Of a stretch of 64,000 bases of DNA, positions 1-12,129 are shown one piece after another. The DNA is taken from contig NC_090990.1 of assembly GCF_041146395.1 (NCBI RefSeq), positions 41,426,001 through 41,490,000 of the forward strand, written 5' to 3'. This DNA comes from Eulemur rufifrons (lineage: Eukaryota; Chordata; Mammalia; Primates; Lemuridae). Each line of letters starts with the position of its first letter. The stretch's first letter is position 1. The notes under the pieces are model-generated. The model was not told the DNA's origin. It was given only the letters and a program-made list of their open reading frames with translations, and did not search any database. The translations under genes and the position numbers were made by a program.

Positions 1-2079
1 GCTGCTTGTAGCCTGAAAGGTTGCTGGCTGGACCCCCCCCCCCCCAGTTGGGCCCAATAGCTCTGCATACATATTTTCATAAAACGATCCTTCAGTTATA
101 TAAATATCTTGCCTGTCTGGAGATATCCATGACACTGTGAGCACCATGAGGACCCAAGCCATGTCATCTTCTTCTTTTCTTTGTTCTGTTTCTTTGTGTT
201 CCTTAGATGAAAAATTACCAAACTGAGGTATGCTCAGTAGATACCTTTATTACCTACAGATTTGCTTGAATTCAAGCTAGCAAAGACAACTGAATTCTGA
301 ATTTCTACATTGAAGCTGAGTTCCATCCCCAAAATAGTAATTTGCTCTTTAAAAATGATTGTTCTGGTGTTGTAGATGAGCACCAATAAAACATATTTGA
401 TAGTAACCATTTAAGCCATTTTTGACCATACATTATCAAAATTTACTGTGATCGAAGGATATCACATGAGATTTAGAGCAGTTGACCAGAACTATCACTT
501 ACTAGTTATGGCATCTGGGATAAGACACATTATCAGCTGATCCTTAATTTTGTCATCTGTAGAGGAGCTAAGACGATTATGTTGCTGCTCATAGAGTTTT
601 GTCAGATCCTAAAAATGGGCATCAAAATCACCATCATGTCTTCTTCACACAGTTGTCTTGTGAATCCATAAAATTTTAAATGTAATATTAGTAGTTTATG
701 GGCTATTTTCATTGATCTGATACACAGTCACATATAAGTAGCTAGAAGAGGCTTGGGGTTTTATTGAAAAAGCTAAGGTTTTAGATTTAGGCTGGGTGTA
801 AGTCCTGATTTCAGCATCTTTTAGCTTTGTGTCTTCAGACAAGCAGAAGTTGTATCAACATCTTCGGACATCAGAGGTTGTGGCAGACCCAACTTCTCTA
901 GATTCATCTCCGTCACAAGTATAAAAATACTTGAATTATGAAGTTTAAAAAAGATGGTCAATATTTTAATTCAATCTTTAAGACCTGGTTTCCTTCTAAC
1001 CCTCTTTCCTGATCAACTCCTCCTTCTGATCAATAATCTCTTTTTGAATCTAATAAAGAGATCTAGGGAGTATGTTTTCAGCAATTTTTATGAAAGACAT
1101 TTATTAGGCTATAAAAAAACAATGTTAACATTTTTACCCACTTGTTGGGACATGAAGTTCTACAATTTCTTTTTATGGGTAAGCTTGTTTTTCTTCATTT
1201 TTTTTTTCCCTCTCCTGCACTCAGAGTCAGCCCAAATATGGTAACCGTAAATCATTCAGACAGGGTTAATACATATCGTTATAGGTTTAGATATCTGTCC
1301 GTCCTTGCTCATCTCTGAGAGGGAATTAGCCAGACCATCATTAGAATCATTGCTTTGCACATTAAACCCTTGAGGACAGTGTAATGCGATCTCTATTTTC
1401 CTTACCTTTCAAATCTCTGGCTCCAAAGAAACCACAGCTCTGCTGGTTTTTGTGGAACAGACCACAAAGATGTTTTTTTAACTTTGCTTAACTTTCCTTC
1501 CATCTGTTCTTTCCTCAAAAATGCACTTGTTGCTTTTCCTTCTCTCTTCATTGAAAGAGAGGTTTGTTTCTTCCTGTGTTCCGTCTGGCCCGACTGCCTC
1601 TGCCGCTTGTAGCTTTGACTTGTTTTTGTGGACTTACTTATCTTGGTGGACTCAGGACCATGACTCTCAGGATCTCTGAGCTTTTATAATTTCAGTTATG
1701 GTCATGTGGTGGCCTCCTAAAAGATTAAAGCTTACTTTTTAACAGCGGCTTTGAACATATTCCTTCTTCAGGTAAATTTCACAAAATGCAATGAGAACTG
1801 AGATTTCATCCTCTCTCCTCTACCCTTGCACAGCCAGTGCTGTCCCCACAGCATGGGAGGCCACGTTGGATCCTATTCAGGCTACTTTCTTCCTTTACAA
1901 TAAACAACTTCAGCTGCTCCCTACTTTCTGGGTATCATGATCTTGAATACAAATGTTGGTTGGATCAATATCTAGAGAATTCCAAAGTGTATATCCTCAA
2001 TGAATAGAAGTAGCATGATAAAGTTTGGGGCTTCCAATCCTTCAAGTGCCCTATATGGTTTGATCCCTGCATGGTTTGT
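1..2079. other. Unassigned sequence, no recognised gene or repeat
   Basis: I recognise no repeat, exon or RNA gene here. There is a run of 13 C at 33-45 and several short T-rich tracts. The longest open frame (954-1244 plus, 96 codons) is AT-rich and hydrophobic without family features and looks like chance. Confidence 0.5.
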
Positions 2080-2480
2080 TCCCTGCCTTCTCCTGAAGCG
2101 TATGACACACCATTTTCTCTCCTTTCTTTGCCATTAATCCTCTATGCACACTATTCCTTCTTCTTGGGAAGCTTTATATTCTTCCCCCCTTTGTCCTCGT
2201 TCCCATCTAGCTTCTAGTCATCCTTAAGAACAAAGATCGGTGGTTTCCTCCTCTGAATAGTCTTCCCTGACCCTTGTCCAGAACCTTTGGTTAGGACAAG
2301 TTTCTTGGTTATGCATTTCCTTCTTTCATAGCATCGATCTGTGGTTAAACTTTATGAGACAACAGTCCACGAGAGAATGATCATGCCTGGTGCTGCTCAG
2401 CCTTTTGTCCCCAGTACCTCACGCGGTGTCTAACACATAGTAGGCGCTCAGTAAATATTTGTTCAATGAATTAGTAAATA
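2080..2480 (+). repeat. L2 LINE 3' end
   Basis: The stretch follows the 3' end of the ancient L2 LINE in sense direction. A 'tcttccctgaccc' segment near 2260 is followed by the terminal block 'acatagtaggcgctcagt' and the L2 end 'aaatatttgttcaatgaa' near 2450-2475. The 5' part is strongly diverged, so the left boundary is a guess. Confidence 0.7.
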
Positions 2481-2514
2481 AGCCGGTTGTCCCCACTACA
2501 TTAGATTTTTGTCT

Positions 2515-2790
2515 GTTTGTTGTAATTTTTAAAAAATTTATTGTACAAAATACATATTACATAATATTTACCATTGGTGACATTTAGCACATTCAAAATG
2601 TTGTACAACTGTCACCATTATCTAGTTCCAGAAGATTTTCATCACCCCAAAAGGAAAACCTGTACCCATTAAGCAACCACTCCCTTTCCCCGCTACCCTC
2701 AGCCTCTGGCAACCACTATTCTGCTTTCTGTCTCTATGGATTTTCTGACTCTGGACATTTCATGTAAATGGAATCACTACCACACTGTTC
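2515..2790 (-). repeat. Old L1 (L1M-type) 3' end, reverse orientation
   Basis: Read on the minus strand this is the 3' UTR of an old mammalian L1. Diagnostic pieces on the plus strand are 'ttgtacaactgtcaccatt', 'ggaaaacctgtacccatta', 'cctctggcaaccactattct' and 'tttctgtctctatggatttt'. The element is truncated at about 2790. The subfamily cannot be fixed by eye. Confidence 0.8.
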
Positions 2791-2824
2791 TGCAGCTGCC
2801 AGTGGGAGTGTCTGTCTCCCAATC

Positions 2825-2905
2825 TAGACTTACTTTATCATTTCTTAACACATCCCTAAGCACAGTGCCTGGCATTAGAATGTATAGAATAAATGCTTAT
2901 ATAGA
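2825..2905 (+). repeat. Short L2-like fragment
   Basis: 'aagcacagtgcctggcatta' followed by 'gaataaatgctta' resembles the last 80 bases of L2. It is short and diverged. Confidence 0.4.
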
Positions 2906-3374
2906 AACGAAAGAATTGGTTTTTTTTTTAACTTATCATACATATCAAATACATTCATAAAATACATTTTAGCTCTGAAAGCAAATATATTGCTGTATCT
3001 TTTCTAGTAGGAAATTAAACTGAAGAAGTACAGTACACCTAATCTATTAATTTTTATTATTTTATTTATACCCAGCTTATTTCAAGAAATAACTGAAACT
3101 AAAGGACAATATGATTCTAAAAATACAGTAAGGTATTAAAACAGAAATAGAATATTGAAAGCCATAAAGGAAAAGGAGAAACAAATGTATTAACCACTTA
3201 AGCTAATAGATAATTATCTATTAAAGAAAATTAAAGATATCTCTGAGTTTCCTGCAAACCAAAGTAAGGGGAAAAGTATTGTTATTGTTATATTATCGTG
3301 TAAAGAATCATTTCTATTTTAAAGAGTGATAATTTTTCTTTATTTATTCTAAAAGAAATTTGTAATTTATTTAT
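2906..3374. other. AT-rich unassigned sequence
   Basis: AT-rich sequence with several TTTA and TTTAT runs around 3045-3070 and 3340-3385. No gene or repeat family is recognised. Confidence 0.4.
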
Positions 3375-3485
3375 TTATTCCTAAATATTTATCAGTAATG
3401 AACTTGTGCTAGAATCTACTCTGCAGTATGGATATAAAGATGAATAGCATTTAATCCTACTTTCCAGGAACTAAAGCTATTATGT
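3375..3485 (-). repeat. L2 LINE fragment, reverse orientation
   Basis: The plus strand reads like the reverse complement of the L2 3' end. 'aaatatttatcagtaatgaa' is followed by 'gatataaagatgaatagca' and 'ccaggaactaaagct', matching the order of an inverted L2 terminus. Confidence 0.55.
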
Positions 3486-4439
3486 CTTGCATAAGGATCT
3501 TCATTAAAATGTATCCACTAGTGCTTAAAAGTTATTGCCAAGTTTAAAAGTCTATGCATGAACATAGCGGAGCTATTTACTCAAATATCAAATCCCTATT
3601 CTATGAAGATTGTCAGTCAAGCCAAAATCCAAAGTAATTCAAGAGCAGCAGATTTGTTGAGCCAAGCAATTTTGACAAAACCCACCTTCAATCGCAGCAG
3701 TGGGTGCAGTTTGAAAATGGGGTTCTATGAAGGTTGAACTGAACCACAGGTCAAGTAAGGTGACCTGTGATCATTTATATATAGGCACTATGATTATTTG
3801 TCATTATTTCACACCACCTGGCAAAGATTGAGTCCAAAATAACTCACCTGTTAGGCATTATATTTTGATCAAAAATCAGATCACATAGACTAGTGTTTGA
3901 TTGGAAAATTTACCCATGAGTCGGCAAAAACGGAATATAAAGTTATTTTCTGTATTTGCAAAACATGGACCTTCCTTTTCTGTAGCTTGGCAGAATGCAA
4001 GCTTAAGGAAATTTTCTCATGGGAAACTTTCAGATTTGTTAAGCATTTGATTTTAGCTAAAAGCACTCTGAGTCAATTGAGAGGAGCTCAAACTCTGCCC
4101 AAATTAGAGTTTCTGGTATACTTAGGAACAATTGAAAGGTTATTTTGGGGGAAGTTGGTCTGTAGCGTTTGCTTTTTTCTTTTGTTTTTCTCGTCAGCAC
4201 TTCACTCCAGCCCCACGGTTGGATTAATTAAAGCCTCCGTGCACATTCCCGTTCTATCCTGAGAATGATGGTAAAGGTCATAGCTACTAAAACCACAAAG
4301 GCCTAAATGACAGCCTATTTTAGTGTTAAGATTCCAAGAAGGCTTTTGTTAAAATAAACACCAAGAGATTTTAAATAAACTACACTGATTATTAGCTGGC
4401 ATGCTGTTTTCCCCTCAAATGTGAGCCACTGAAATCCAA
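3486..4439. other. Unassigned sequence
   Basis: No repeat, RNA gene or exon recognised. The open frame at 3897-4262 (121 codons) shows no domain and ends in a T-rich tract. I treat it as chance. Confidence 0.4.
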
Positions 4440-5415
4440 TTCATATGCATCCATTTACTCATCCATTTACTCAACAAGTATTTGCTGAGCACCTACTAAG
4501 TGGCAGGCACTATATTTGGGACTGGGAATTCAATGATGAAGTCTGATATAGGCACTTAAGGCGTTTATATTCTAAAGTAGTCATGCATTCACTTATTCAT
4601 TCAAAACATATTTACTGAGTATCTACTATGTTCCAGGCACTGCCCAGACAATTAGAATATATCAATGAACAAAATAAACCAACTCCTCATAAAGCTTACA
4701 TTCTAGCAGGGAGAGTCAGACCATAAATAATAATCATAATGAGTAATTAAGCTATATAGTATGTTAGAAGATGGTATGAATCAAGAAAAAAATGGCAATC
4801 AGGGAACAATATTAAATAAGGTAGTCAAAATTGGGTTTATTGAGAGAATGCCATTGAGCAAAGACTTGATGGAGGTGGGGAGTGGGCCATCCTGACAATG
4901 AGCAAAGAGCATGGGAGGCAGCAGAGGCTGCCAATGCACAGGCCTTGCTACGGAAATGTGTCTGGTATATCTGGGAACAGCGAGGTGGCCAATGTGGCTG
5001 GAGTAGAGTGAGCAAGAGGGAAAGTGGTTGGAAATGGGATTAGAAAGAGGCACTAGGTGGGGGACTAAACGGGTGTGGGGGGTGGTGGGATAGTTCGTAT
5101 AAAGCCTGGAAGCCACTGAAAGTCTCAAGCTTTTGTTCTACATGAAATGAACCAGAGTTGGGTTTTGGTTTTGATCTGATTTCTATTTTTAAGGGATACA
5201 TCTAGCTTCCATGTTGAGAATAGGTAGATTTTAGAGGCAATCAAGGATCAAAGCATGGGGAACCATCAGGAAGCTACTAGAGAAATCTCAGCTAGGGGTC
5301 AAGGTAGCTTGGACCAAGATGGTAGCAATAACAATGGTGAAAAATAATCAGGTTCTGGAAATATTTTGAAGGTAGAGCCAATAGATTTCCCAATAGATTA
5401 GATATAAGATAGGAA
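4440..5415 (-). repeat. L2 LINE, long reverse-oriented segment
   Basis: This is a minus-strand L2. The terminal block appears twice: 'ttgctgagcacctactaagt' near 4482 and 'ttactgagtatctactatgt' near 4611, so two L2 ends lie in tandem. The following bases run through the typical inverted L2 interior: 'aaagcttacattctagcagg' at 4691, 'caatgtggctggagtagagt' near 4990, 'tagcttggaccaagatggta' near 5305 and 'atattttgaaggtagagcca' near 5360. The minus-strand open frames at 4799-5128 fall in this decayed LINE and contain no usable RT motif. Confidence 0.75.
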
Positions 5416-6110
5416 ATAAACGCACATACCGTCATTCGTTCGACCATTCTTCCATTCCTTGACTCATTCCTTCACTTACCTATTAATCTACTCAACAAAG
5501 ATCAACTGAACCCTTTTGTGCCAAGCATTGCATTAGACAGTGATGATGTGGAGGGGATGCAGGACTCTCTCAAGGAGCTCATACTTTAATGGAGAATACA
5601 GGCCTATAACAAAAGGTGCTGTAATAGAAATATGCAAACAGAGAGAATGACCATTTCTGCTTTGGAGAACCGGTGATGTAGGCACAGAGAAAGAGACATT
5701 TGAATTAAGTTTTTTTTTTTTTTAATTTCAGCTCATTATGGGGGTACAAAAGTTCAGGTTATATATATTGCCCATGCCCCCCCATCCCCCCGAGTCTGAG
5801 CTTCAAGTGTTTCCATTCCCTAGACAGTGCACATCGCACTCATCATGTAGCTATGCACCCATCCCCTCCCCCCACCCCCATCCCCCCCAGTCAGAACTTC
5901 AAGTGTGTCCATTCCCCAGGCAGTGCGCATCGCACTCATCAAGTAGGTGTACACCCATCCCTTCCCCCCATCCCCCATCTCTGTTGAATTAAGTTTTAAA
6001 GGAGGAATGGGCATTTGTCAGTTGTTAAACCAGCAGTAGGCATCCCAGGCAGAAGAAAAAGTGGACAAAGGGGCAGGAGACAGTTTCACAAGTTTGAGAA
6101 ACCCAAAATA
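5416..6110 (-). repeat. L2 LINE, reverse orientation, split by a young L1
   Basis: Inverted L2 sequence runs to about 5699 and resumes at about 5984. Support on the left is 'caaggagctcatactttaat' at 5574. On the right, 'aaaggaggaatgggcattt' is followed by 'ggcatcccaggcagaag'. The interruption is a strepsirrhine L1 3' end bounded by a target duplication, so the L2 is older than the L1. Confidence 0.65.
5710..5983 (-). mobile_element. Strepsirrhine L1 3' end, 5'-truncated, with target duplication
   Basis: The plus strand opens with a T tract (the inverted poly-A tail) and continues 'gggggtacaaaagttcaggt', which I associate with lemur/galago L1 3' ends. It then runs through two copies of a C-rich unit about 96 bases apart (5793 and 5889). 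The flanks repeat 'ttgaattaagttt' at 5700-5712 and 5984-5996, a target-site duplication that partly overlaps the T tract. The piece is about 270 bp, so it is severely 5'-truncated. Open frames across it (5738-5992 plus, 5820-6014 minus) follow the 96-base unit and are not genes. Confidence 0.85.
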
Positions 6111-6139
6111 GTCTGGAGTGGCACAGTAAAATAGTTGTA

Positions 6140-6305
6140 CAACCAACCATGGGCAGTTTACTTTTCTGAGCCTCCATTTCCTCATCCATGCAATGGGCAT
6201 GACACTAGTGAATGTCTCATAGGTTGTAGGAAGGATCAAATAAGACAACTTTTGGTAAGACTTAGTGCCCGGAACTTACTGGGTACTCAATAAATAATAA
6301 CGATA
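6140..6305 (+). repeat. MIR SINE
   Basis: Contains the MIR order: 'tctgagcctccatttcctca', a short purine stretch, 'aggaaggatcaaataagac', 'cccggaacttactgggta' and 'ctcaataaataataa'. Confidence 0.75.
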
Positions 6306-6469
6306 ATCAAGTAACTAAAATAAAAATCTGACTGTGGTTAGTATTGTAACAGTGTAGAAGCAATGACAAAAAATTTAATTGTAGAACTTAGGAGAAAGAA
6401 TTCAGTTCTGAAATGAGAGGTGATGGAAGAGGTGTCAGAAAAGGTTCCAATCTTTGTTCATGTTCCTCA

Positions 6470-6815
6470 AGCCTGTAGCAACACCCCTTCCCACCTTCTG
6501 TACTATAGATAACTTCTGATCTGACACCAAGCCCCAATACTTCCTTCCAGCAACACTGTCACCCAGGCTGAGCAGGGCACGCCCCATTTAAACCAGCACA
6601 TCACCTTGCCATTGCCTCACCCTGAGCTCCTGGGGCTAGAGTGACACTGCTTCACCTCGTGGACATGCCTGCCCGTGTCTCGCCAGCTAGGCTGAGCTCC
6701 TCTTGGGAACTGCCTACCTTATCCCTTCATCTTTATATCCCCAGGGCCCACTGTACTGTTTGATACAAGCCTGTGCACTCCTTAAATATCTGGTTGACCT
6801 GAACTGAGATCAAAC
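6470..6815 (+). repeat. L2 LINE 3' portion
   Basis: Sense L2 signature: 'gctgagctcctcttgggaac' near 6690, 'cttatcccttcatctttata' near 6720, then 'tccccagggcccactgtact' and 'actccttaaatatctggttg'. Confidence 0.55.
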
Positions 6816-7200
6816 TTCATCATGGGCCTGTTGATTCCTTAGGAATCTGAAATGAAGAGAGGGGTAATAGGACATTCGATGCAGGTTACAACAGTGACTG
6901 AGGAATGAGAGGGGGATGGAGAGGAAGTAGTGCAGAAAGATGTTGTCTAATAGTGTGTGGTCCGGGTACTGGACATGTAAGGGGTGGATTATGAGGTAAG
7001 GGTGGGTGGAGATGATGGTCTAGAAGTTATGCTCTATAGACAATGATCATCCTTTCATGGGTTGGACAAAGGAGTGGTGTGATCAGAGCCATGTTTTGAG
7101 AAGAATCTGGAGGATGAAGTGAGAAAAGAAACAGGGAGATGAATTGTAGACAAACCACTGAAGCAGAAATAAGAAACACCTGTTAAAGTTTGTCAACAGC
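6816..7200 (-). repeat. Probable L2 LINE, reverse orientation
   Basis: Diverged sequence resembling the inverted L2 interior, for example 'gtggtgtgatcagagccatg' near 7074 and 'agaagaatctggaggatga' near 7099. No sharp boundary. Confidence 0.4.
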
Positions 7201-8889
7201 CATCAAATCTGGTACAAATTAGCTGGCCCTTACTCAGAGGATGTTGCAAGAGCAGTAAATGAAGACTGAGAGTGTTTCTTGGAGTCTCATTCATTTTGTT
7301 CCATCAGGTTTCACAATTGTCACTTTTTTTGTCCTCTTCTAAAAACAGCCAGTGCAGGATGAATTAAACCACTGGATTTTTCTCGTTCTGTTTAATAATT
7401 GTTTGCCATGTAATCTTGAGACTATGTCTGAGAGGCCGGAAATTACTCAGGTGTTCTTTCCTTTTTTTTTTTTTTAAAGGCACTGTTTTTATTCATCAGA
7501 GAAAGCCCTGCTGCTATTTGTGTGAACAATTTATTGAAGGTTGGAATTCAGCACTCAGGGAATTGTTTAAATTATCTTGGGGCATCACATCTTCTCCTGG
7601 TGTCTTGCCAAAGGAAAGAATTCAAGAAATATTTGTTAAAAAAATAAGTGAATAATTCATTGCAACATTCATTGCAGTAGTCTCTGCCTGGAATTTGGCT
7701 TCAGAGTCCTGTTTTTCATAGCTTTGGTCCCAAGTGTTGGGATATGTCATCTGGACCCTCTGACTTCTGGTCTGGTACTGACCTTGAACCTGTCTCTTTC
7801 AGCTTTCCGTGCTGAGGTGAAAGAGGGGAGCTGGACCACACTACCCAGGACTGCGCATGCAGGCTGCACACAGGAATTGGGAATGGCTGGCAGGGCTGGC
7901 AGGGCTGCTCTGTGGCTGGCAGCAGGAGGCACCATTCACATCGAAGACTGTGTAGACACAGGAATGATTGTTGGGTTACAGTTATAAGTGGGCACTATAT
8001 CAGGATAGACCTATAAACCCAACCTATTTTTCATTCATGATTAATGGTCATCCAGGACTTTTCTTGAAGGCTTGTGGGGATCACAACACCACAATCATCC
8101 CGGAAAGTTCATTTCAGTATTGGGCATCTGTTAGAAAGGTGATTTTTGCTGCTAAGTTTGCTCTTTTACATTAGGCTTAAATCTGCCCCTCGGCAGTTTC
8201 CATCCATGGTGCTGCTTCTGTCCAGGAAGCCTCACCACAGAAGCCTAGGCCTTCTCTCACTCACAGCACTCTGGAGCGGAGCTGGGGCTCTGCCTAGTTT
8301 GCAGTCGCTCCTTTAAATGGACATATCTTGCTCACACGTAAAGTACAAGAAGCACAAAAACAACCCAGTTACAAGCACTTGTTGCTCATATTCTTGGTAA
8401 TAATAGTTGATAATTATAGATGAAAGCCACAAATTCACCAGCTTAGTGAAAGATTTTAACACACACTATTAGTATTTGATAGCTCAAGCTAGCAAAAATT
8501 AATAAGAATAGAGAAGATGTGAACAAAATTAGCAAGCTGATTTTATACATATACATATCTATATAAGTATTTAAAAAATTCACATTTCTGTCCATAAGAA
8601 GCATCAAGAAATATATAGCAACCAAAAATCACAAACCCATTCACAAGAAATGTCAACAAATAAACATTTGTGCTGCCTACAATGTTTTCTGACTGGGATA
8701 TAGTTATATCAGAAATTAATACAGAAAAAAATGAAGGTAAATATCACATACATTTAAATGTTTTTTATTTCACCATAGACATTAAACATCTTATTTTTTA
8801 AAATCTCCATAGATGTCAACAACAAATACTTTAGAGTGTACAAATAATTATTTGTTTAATTTTTTAAAACATTTTAAAATTTTAAACAT
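7201..8889. other. Unassigned sequence
   Basis: No gene or clear repeat recognised. A run of 14 T sits near 7463-7476. Overlapping short open frames at 7416-7655, 7724-7987 and 7747-7935 have no recognisable family or convincing splice context. The last 300 bases are AT-rich. Confidence 0.35.
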
Positions 8890-9505
8890 TTGAAAAGTAA
8901 TCACGGGAATGCTAATTAGTATTGCAGTGAGATTCCGTCACACATCCATCTGTATGACTAAAATAAGAAGAGTGATAATATCAAATGTTGCCAAGTAACA
9001 TATGTGAAGTAACTGGAACTCTCATGTACTGCCTTTGATTCTACAAATTGATAAAACTATTTAAAAACCTGGCATTACCTGTTCAAATTCAACATAAACA
9101 TATCTTATGGCCCATCAATTCCATTTCAAATCATATACAAATCTGAAATGTATGGGCATGTCAAAAATATGTATAAGAATGTTTACAGAAACATTATTCA
9201 TAATTGTCCCAAACTGAAAACAACCAAGTGCCCATAAAGGGTATAATGGATCAATAAGTTGTGGTTTATTTATATACTGTATTATTTTACACAGTCATTA
9301 CATAGGATACCAGTATTGCAGTTCCCCGTAGAAAGGAGGCATGAGGAGTCATTGGAGGGGGTGTGAGGGGACTTCTAGGGTGGAGGCGATGTTATATTTC
9401 TTGACCTGGGTTGTACTACCATGGTTATGTTCAGTTGGTGATAGCTAATTGGGTGGTGTACTTGTGTTTGTGTTTTTTCTTTATGCATATTTTATATGCT
9501 CATAT
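8890..9505 (+). repeat. Old L1 (L1M-type), ORF2 end and 3' UTR
   Basis: The order matches an old L1 in sense direction. 'actggaactctcatgtactg' (9012) is followed by 'ttatggcccatcaattccat' near 9105, 'aagaatgtttacagaaacat' (9175) and 'caaccaagtgcccataaagg' (9221). 'acagtcattacataggat' and a UTR-like 'atttcttgacctgggttgt' near 9395 come after. Heavily decayed, with no open frame left. Confidence 0.7.
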
Positions 9506-10402
9506 AGAATGCAGGTCAGCATCGATATCTTTTCTTCCTTTCTCTTTAGCTTTTAGTGGCTACTTTATTTTTTAAATATCAATAGATATATCTAGTCAAG
9601 TCTATTGGCTGCCAGTATCTGTTTTTCTAGCCCATATCATAAATCACAAAAGTAATTCTCTTCAGAAAAGCTCTTGTATATATTGGTTTCTGACAGTATG
9701 TTAGTCTGGTTATCTATAACATCTCTCAGATTAAAAACAACTTTCAAAGGTGAATTAAATATTAATGAATATCCTTTAAATGCATTCTTGATACTTCTAC
9801 ATCTGTGTAGAATCAAATGACTGGTAGCAGATGAATGCTTTCACTAAGAACAATTACAAAAACTAAGGAAATGCAAAAATTATCTCTTAAAAAGTCTTCA
9901 GAAAACCATTGAAGAAATGAGAACTTGTGAGATCAAAATTATGGTTTTTATATCTACAGTTTGTTATACACAATGTCTAGCATTCAGCGAAAACTTACTA
10001 GACATGCTGATACATAGGTCTGTTTGATTGAAAAACAAGGAATAGAGAGAAAAAAGGCAATCAAAACAGACACATGGGTGATTCAGATATTGAAGTTAAT
10101 CAGGCGAGGACATTAACTATGATCAACATCTCCAAAAATTACAGAAAAAAATAGGTAAAACAGATGATGTTATAGAGAATTTCACCAAGAATCAGGCTCT
10201 ATAAATGGATATCTGAGCTGTTGAAAAAGAAAGGAATTTAAAGAGTCTAAACATGAAGGGAAAGAAGAAACTGTGGGACCTAATTTGCACCGAACATATC
10301 TGTCATCACGAATCAAAGGCTTCTGCAACATTCTGGTGACTTTAAGTTTCCATTTTGATAGTTGTTCAGTGTATAGGAATCAGGAGATTGAAGTTTAGGT
10401 TC

Positions 10403-10768
10403 TGCTAAGGAGTGAATTATCTGCCTCCACAATTCCTATGTTGAAGCCCTAACCCCGGTGTGACTATATTTGGAGATAGTGCTTTTAGGAGATAATTAAG
10501 ATTAAATGAGATCCTATGGGTGGATTCCTAATCCAACAGAATTGGAGTATTTATAAGAAGAGAAAGACCCCTCTCCCTGTCTCTCTGTCATGTGAGGATA
10601 CATCCAAAGGCAGGCGTCTGCAAGCCAGGAGAGAGTCCTCACCACAAATGGACCATGTCACACCCTGACTTCAGACTTCAGCCTGCAAAACTGCAGGAAA
10701 TTAAATTTCTGTTGTTTAAGCCACTCAGTCTATGATATTTTGTTATGGCAGCCAAGAGGACTATATTG
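10403..10768 (+). mobile_element. MLT1-type MaLR LTR (solo)
   Basis: A sense MLT1 LTR. It shows 'cctatgttgaagccctaacc' (10434), 'gtgactatatttggagatag' (10459), 'taattaagattaaatgagat', a 'tataagaagagaaagac' motif near 10552, 'gaggatacatccaaaggcag', and the 3' end 'tctgttgtttaagccactca' (10708) with 'gatattttgttatggcagcc' (10733). No internal retroviral sequence adjoins it, so it is a solo LTR. It is nested in an older L1. Confidence 0.85.
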
Positions 10769-11793
10769 GGGTATAGGAAAATTTAGAAATTTAATAGCAG
10801 ATCCACAACTAAACCTAGACCCTAAAAAGAATTATACCCTCAGTGGAAGGACAAATGAAGAATAAATAAACTTCATAGCAGAGAAGAGCAAGAAAACTTT
10901 TTTTTGTGTTGACTTGATTTACAAACTGAAAGAAAGAAAGAAAATCTTTCCAGAGAATGTTAGTTAACATGAATCAATTTGCACATGGAATTTTTAAGCC
11001 CAATGATTGCTACTTTGTAGTACAAAACACTTAATAAAAAGTAATTTAATTTCAAGTGGACCTGAGTCACAATGAACTAAAGAAGTTACCAGAACCGAAT
11101 GCAAACCCTCTCGGAAAACTCGATCCATGCTGGTAAGTGCTCCCACAGATGAAGTTCCAAGGAAAATGTGCTCAAAGTAAAAGATGACAAAAATAAAAAG
11201 CAAACAAAGTACAGACAATGAAAATCAGCATAAAAAGTGGAGAGAAGAATCAAAGCTACAAAGATTTTTTATATTGAAAAATACAATATTTATATAACAT
11301 AGTTTTAATATTTTTCAAAGAATTAAAAGAGGCTTAAATTTGAGAAAAGGATAAGAAACTTGGGGGGCCAGGAAATAAGCATATTCAGAAAAGTACCAAC
11401 AATGACTTATAGAAATAGAAAATGTAATTACTAAAATTAAACCCTCAACAAATAATTAGAAGTCACATTATATGAAACTAAGGAGATGAGGAGATAATTG
11501 ATGGAATAGAAAAGAGAGACAAATATATTGCCCAAAGTGTGACCCAGAGAGGAAAAAAAGTATAAAATAGAGATTAAGATACATAGAGGATATAATGTAA
11601 AAGTCTAAGATATAAATAATCAGAGTTCCCGACATACAATAGAAAGAAAAGAAGCAATATTCATTAATATAACGGCTGAGCAATTTTTAGAACTGTAGAA
11701 GAACAAACATTACATTGCTGGTAGGAGTATAAAATTTGGCATACATTTTGGCATAACCTAATAAAGTTAAACGTGGTTGTTCCTTACAATTTA

Positions 11794-11836
11794 TCAATTT
11801 TACTTGATATGCTTTAAATATATCAAGTAAAATTGA
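11794..11836. repeat. Perfect 17-bp inverted repeat (hairpin)
   Basis: Left arm 'tcaattttacttgatat' (11794-11810), 9-base spacer 'gctttaaat' (11811-11819), right arm 'atatcaagtaaaattga' (11820-11836). The arms are exact reverse complements. It lies inside decayed L1-like sequence and is AT-rich, so biological meaning is uncertain. Confidence 0.9.
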
Positions 11837-12129
11837 ATATACCTTAGACAAATTCTTGCACATGTACTTTAGGAAACATGTACAATACTGTTTATGATAG
11901 CATATATGTGGCATATTCATACAATGGAATGCCATACAACAATAAAAATAAATGCAGCAACATTGATTAAACTTAAAAACATAAAAAAGCAAATTAAATG
12001 AATGCATGCCATATGATTCCATTTCATAAAATACAAAACAATGATCTTTATAGAGTTCTCTGTATAGGATGGTCCCAGACCCAGAGAACACCACTATTAA
12101 ATTATTAGTGCATGTTCACCCAATCTTTG

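Larger units (their letters stand above)
9840..12045 (+). repeat. Old L1 (L1M/HAL1-type) 5' region and ORF remnants, split by an MLT1 LTR
   Basis: From about 9880 the sequence resembles the long 5' UTR of old L1s ('tctacagtttgttatacaca' at 9952, 'ttcagcgaaaacttactaga' at 9984). An MLT1-type LTR interrupts it at 10403-10768. A-rich L1-like sequence follows, ending with a 3' segment near 11895-12040 ('gcatattcatacaatggaat' at 11911). No single open frame survives. The middle part (10800-11690) is assigned mainly by base composition and position, so it is weaker than the ends. Confidence 0.55.

Noticed and set aside
5738..5992. 84-codon Pro/His/Ser-rich frame with an internal repeat
   Set aside because: The protein repeat comes from the 96-base tandem unit of an L1 3' UTR. 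It is not a repeat protein.
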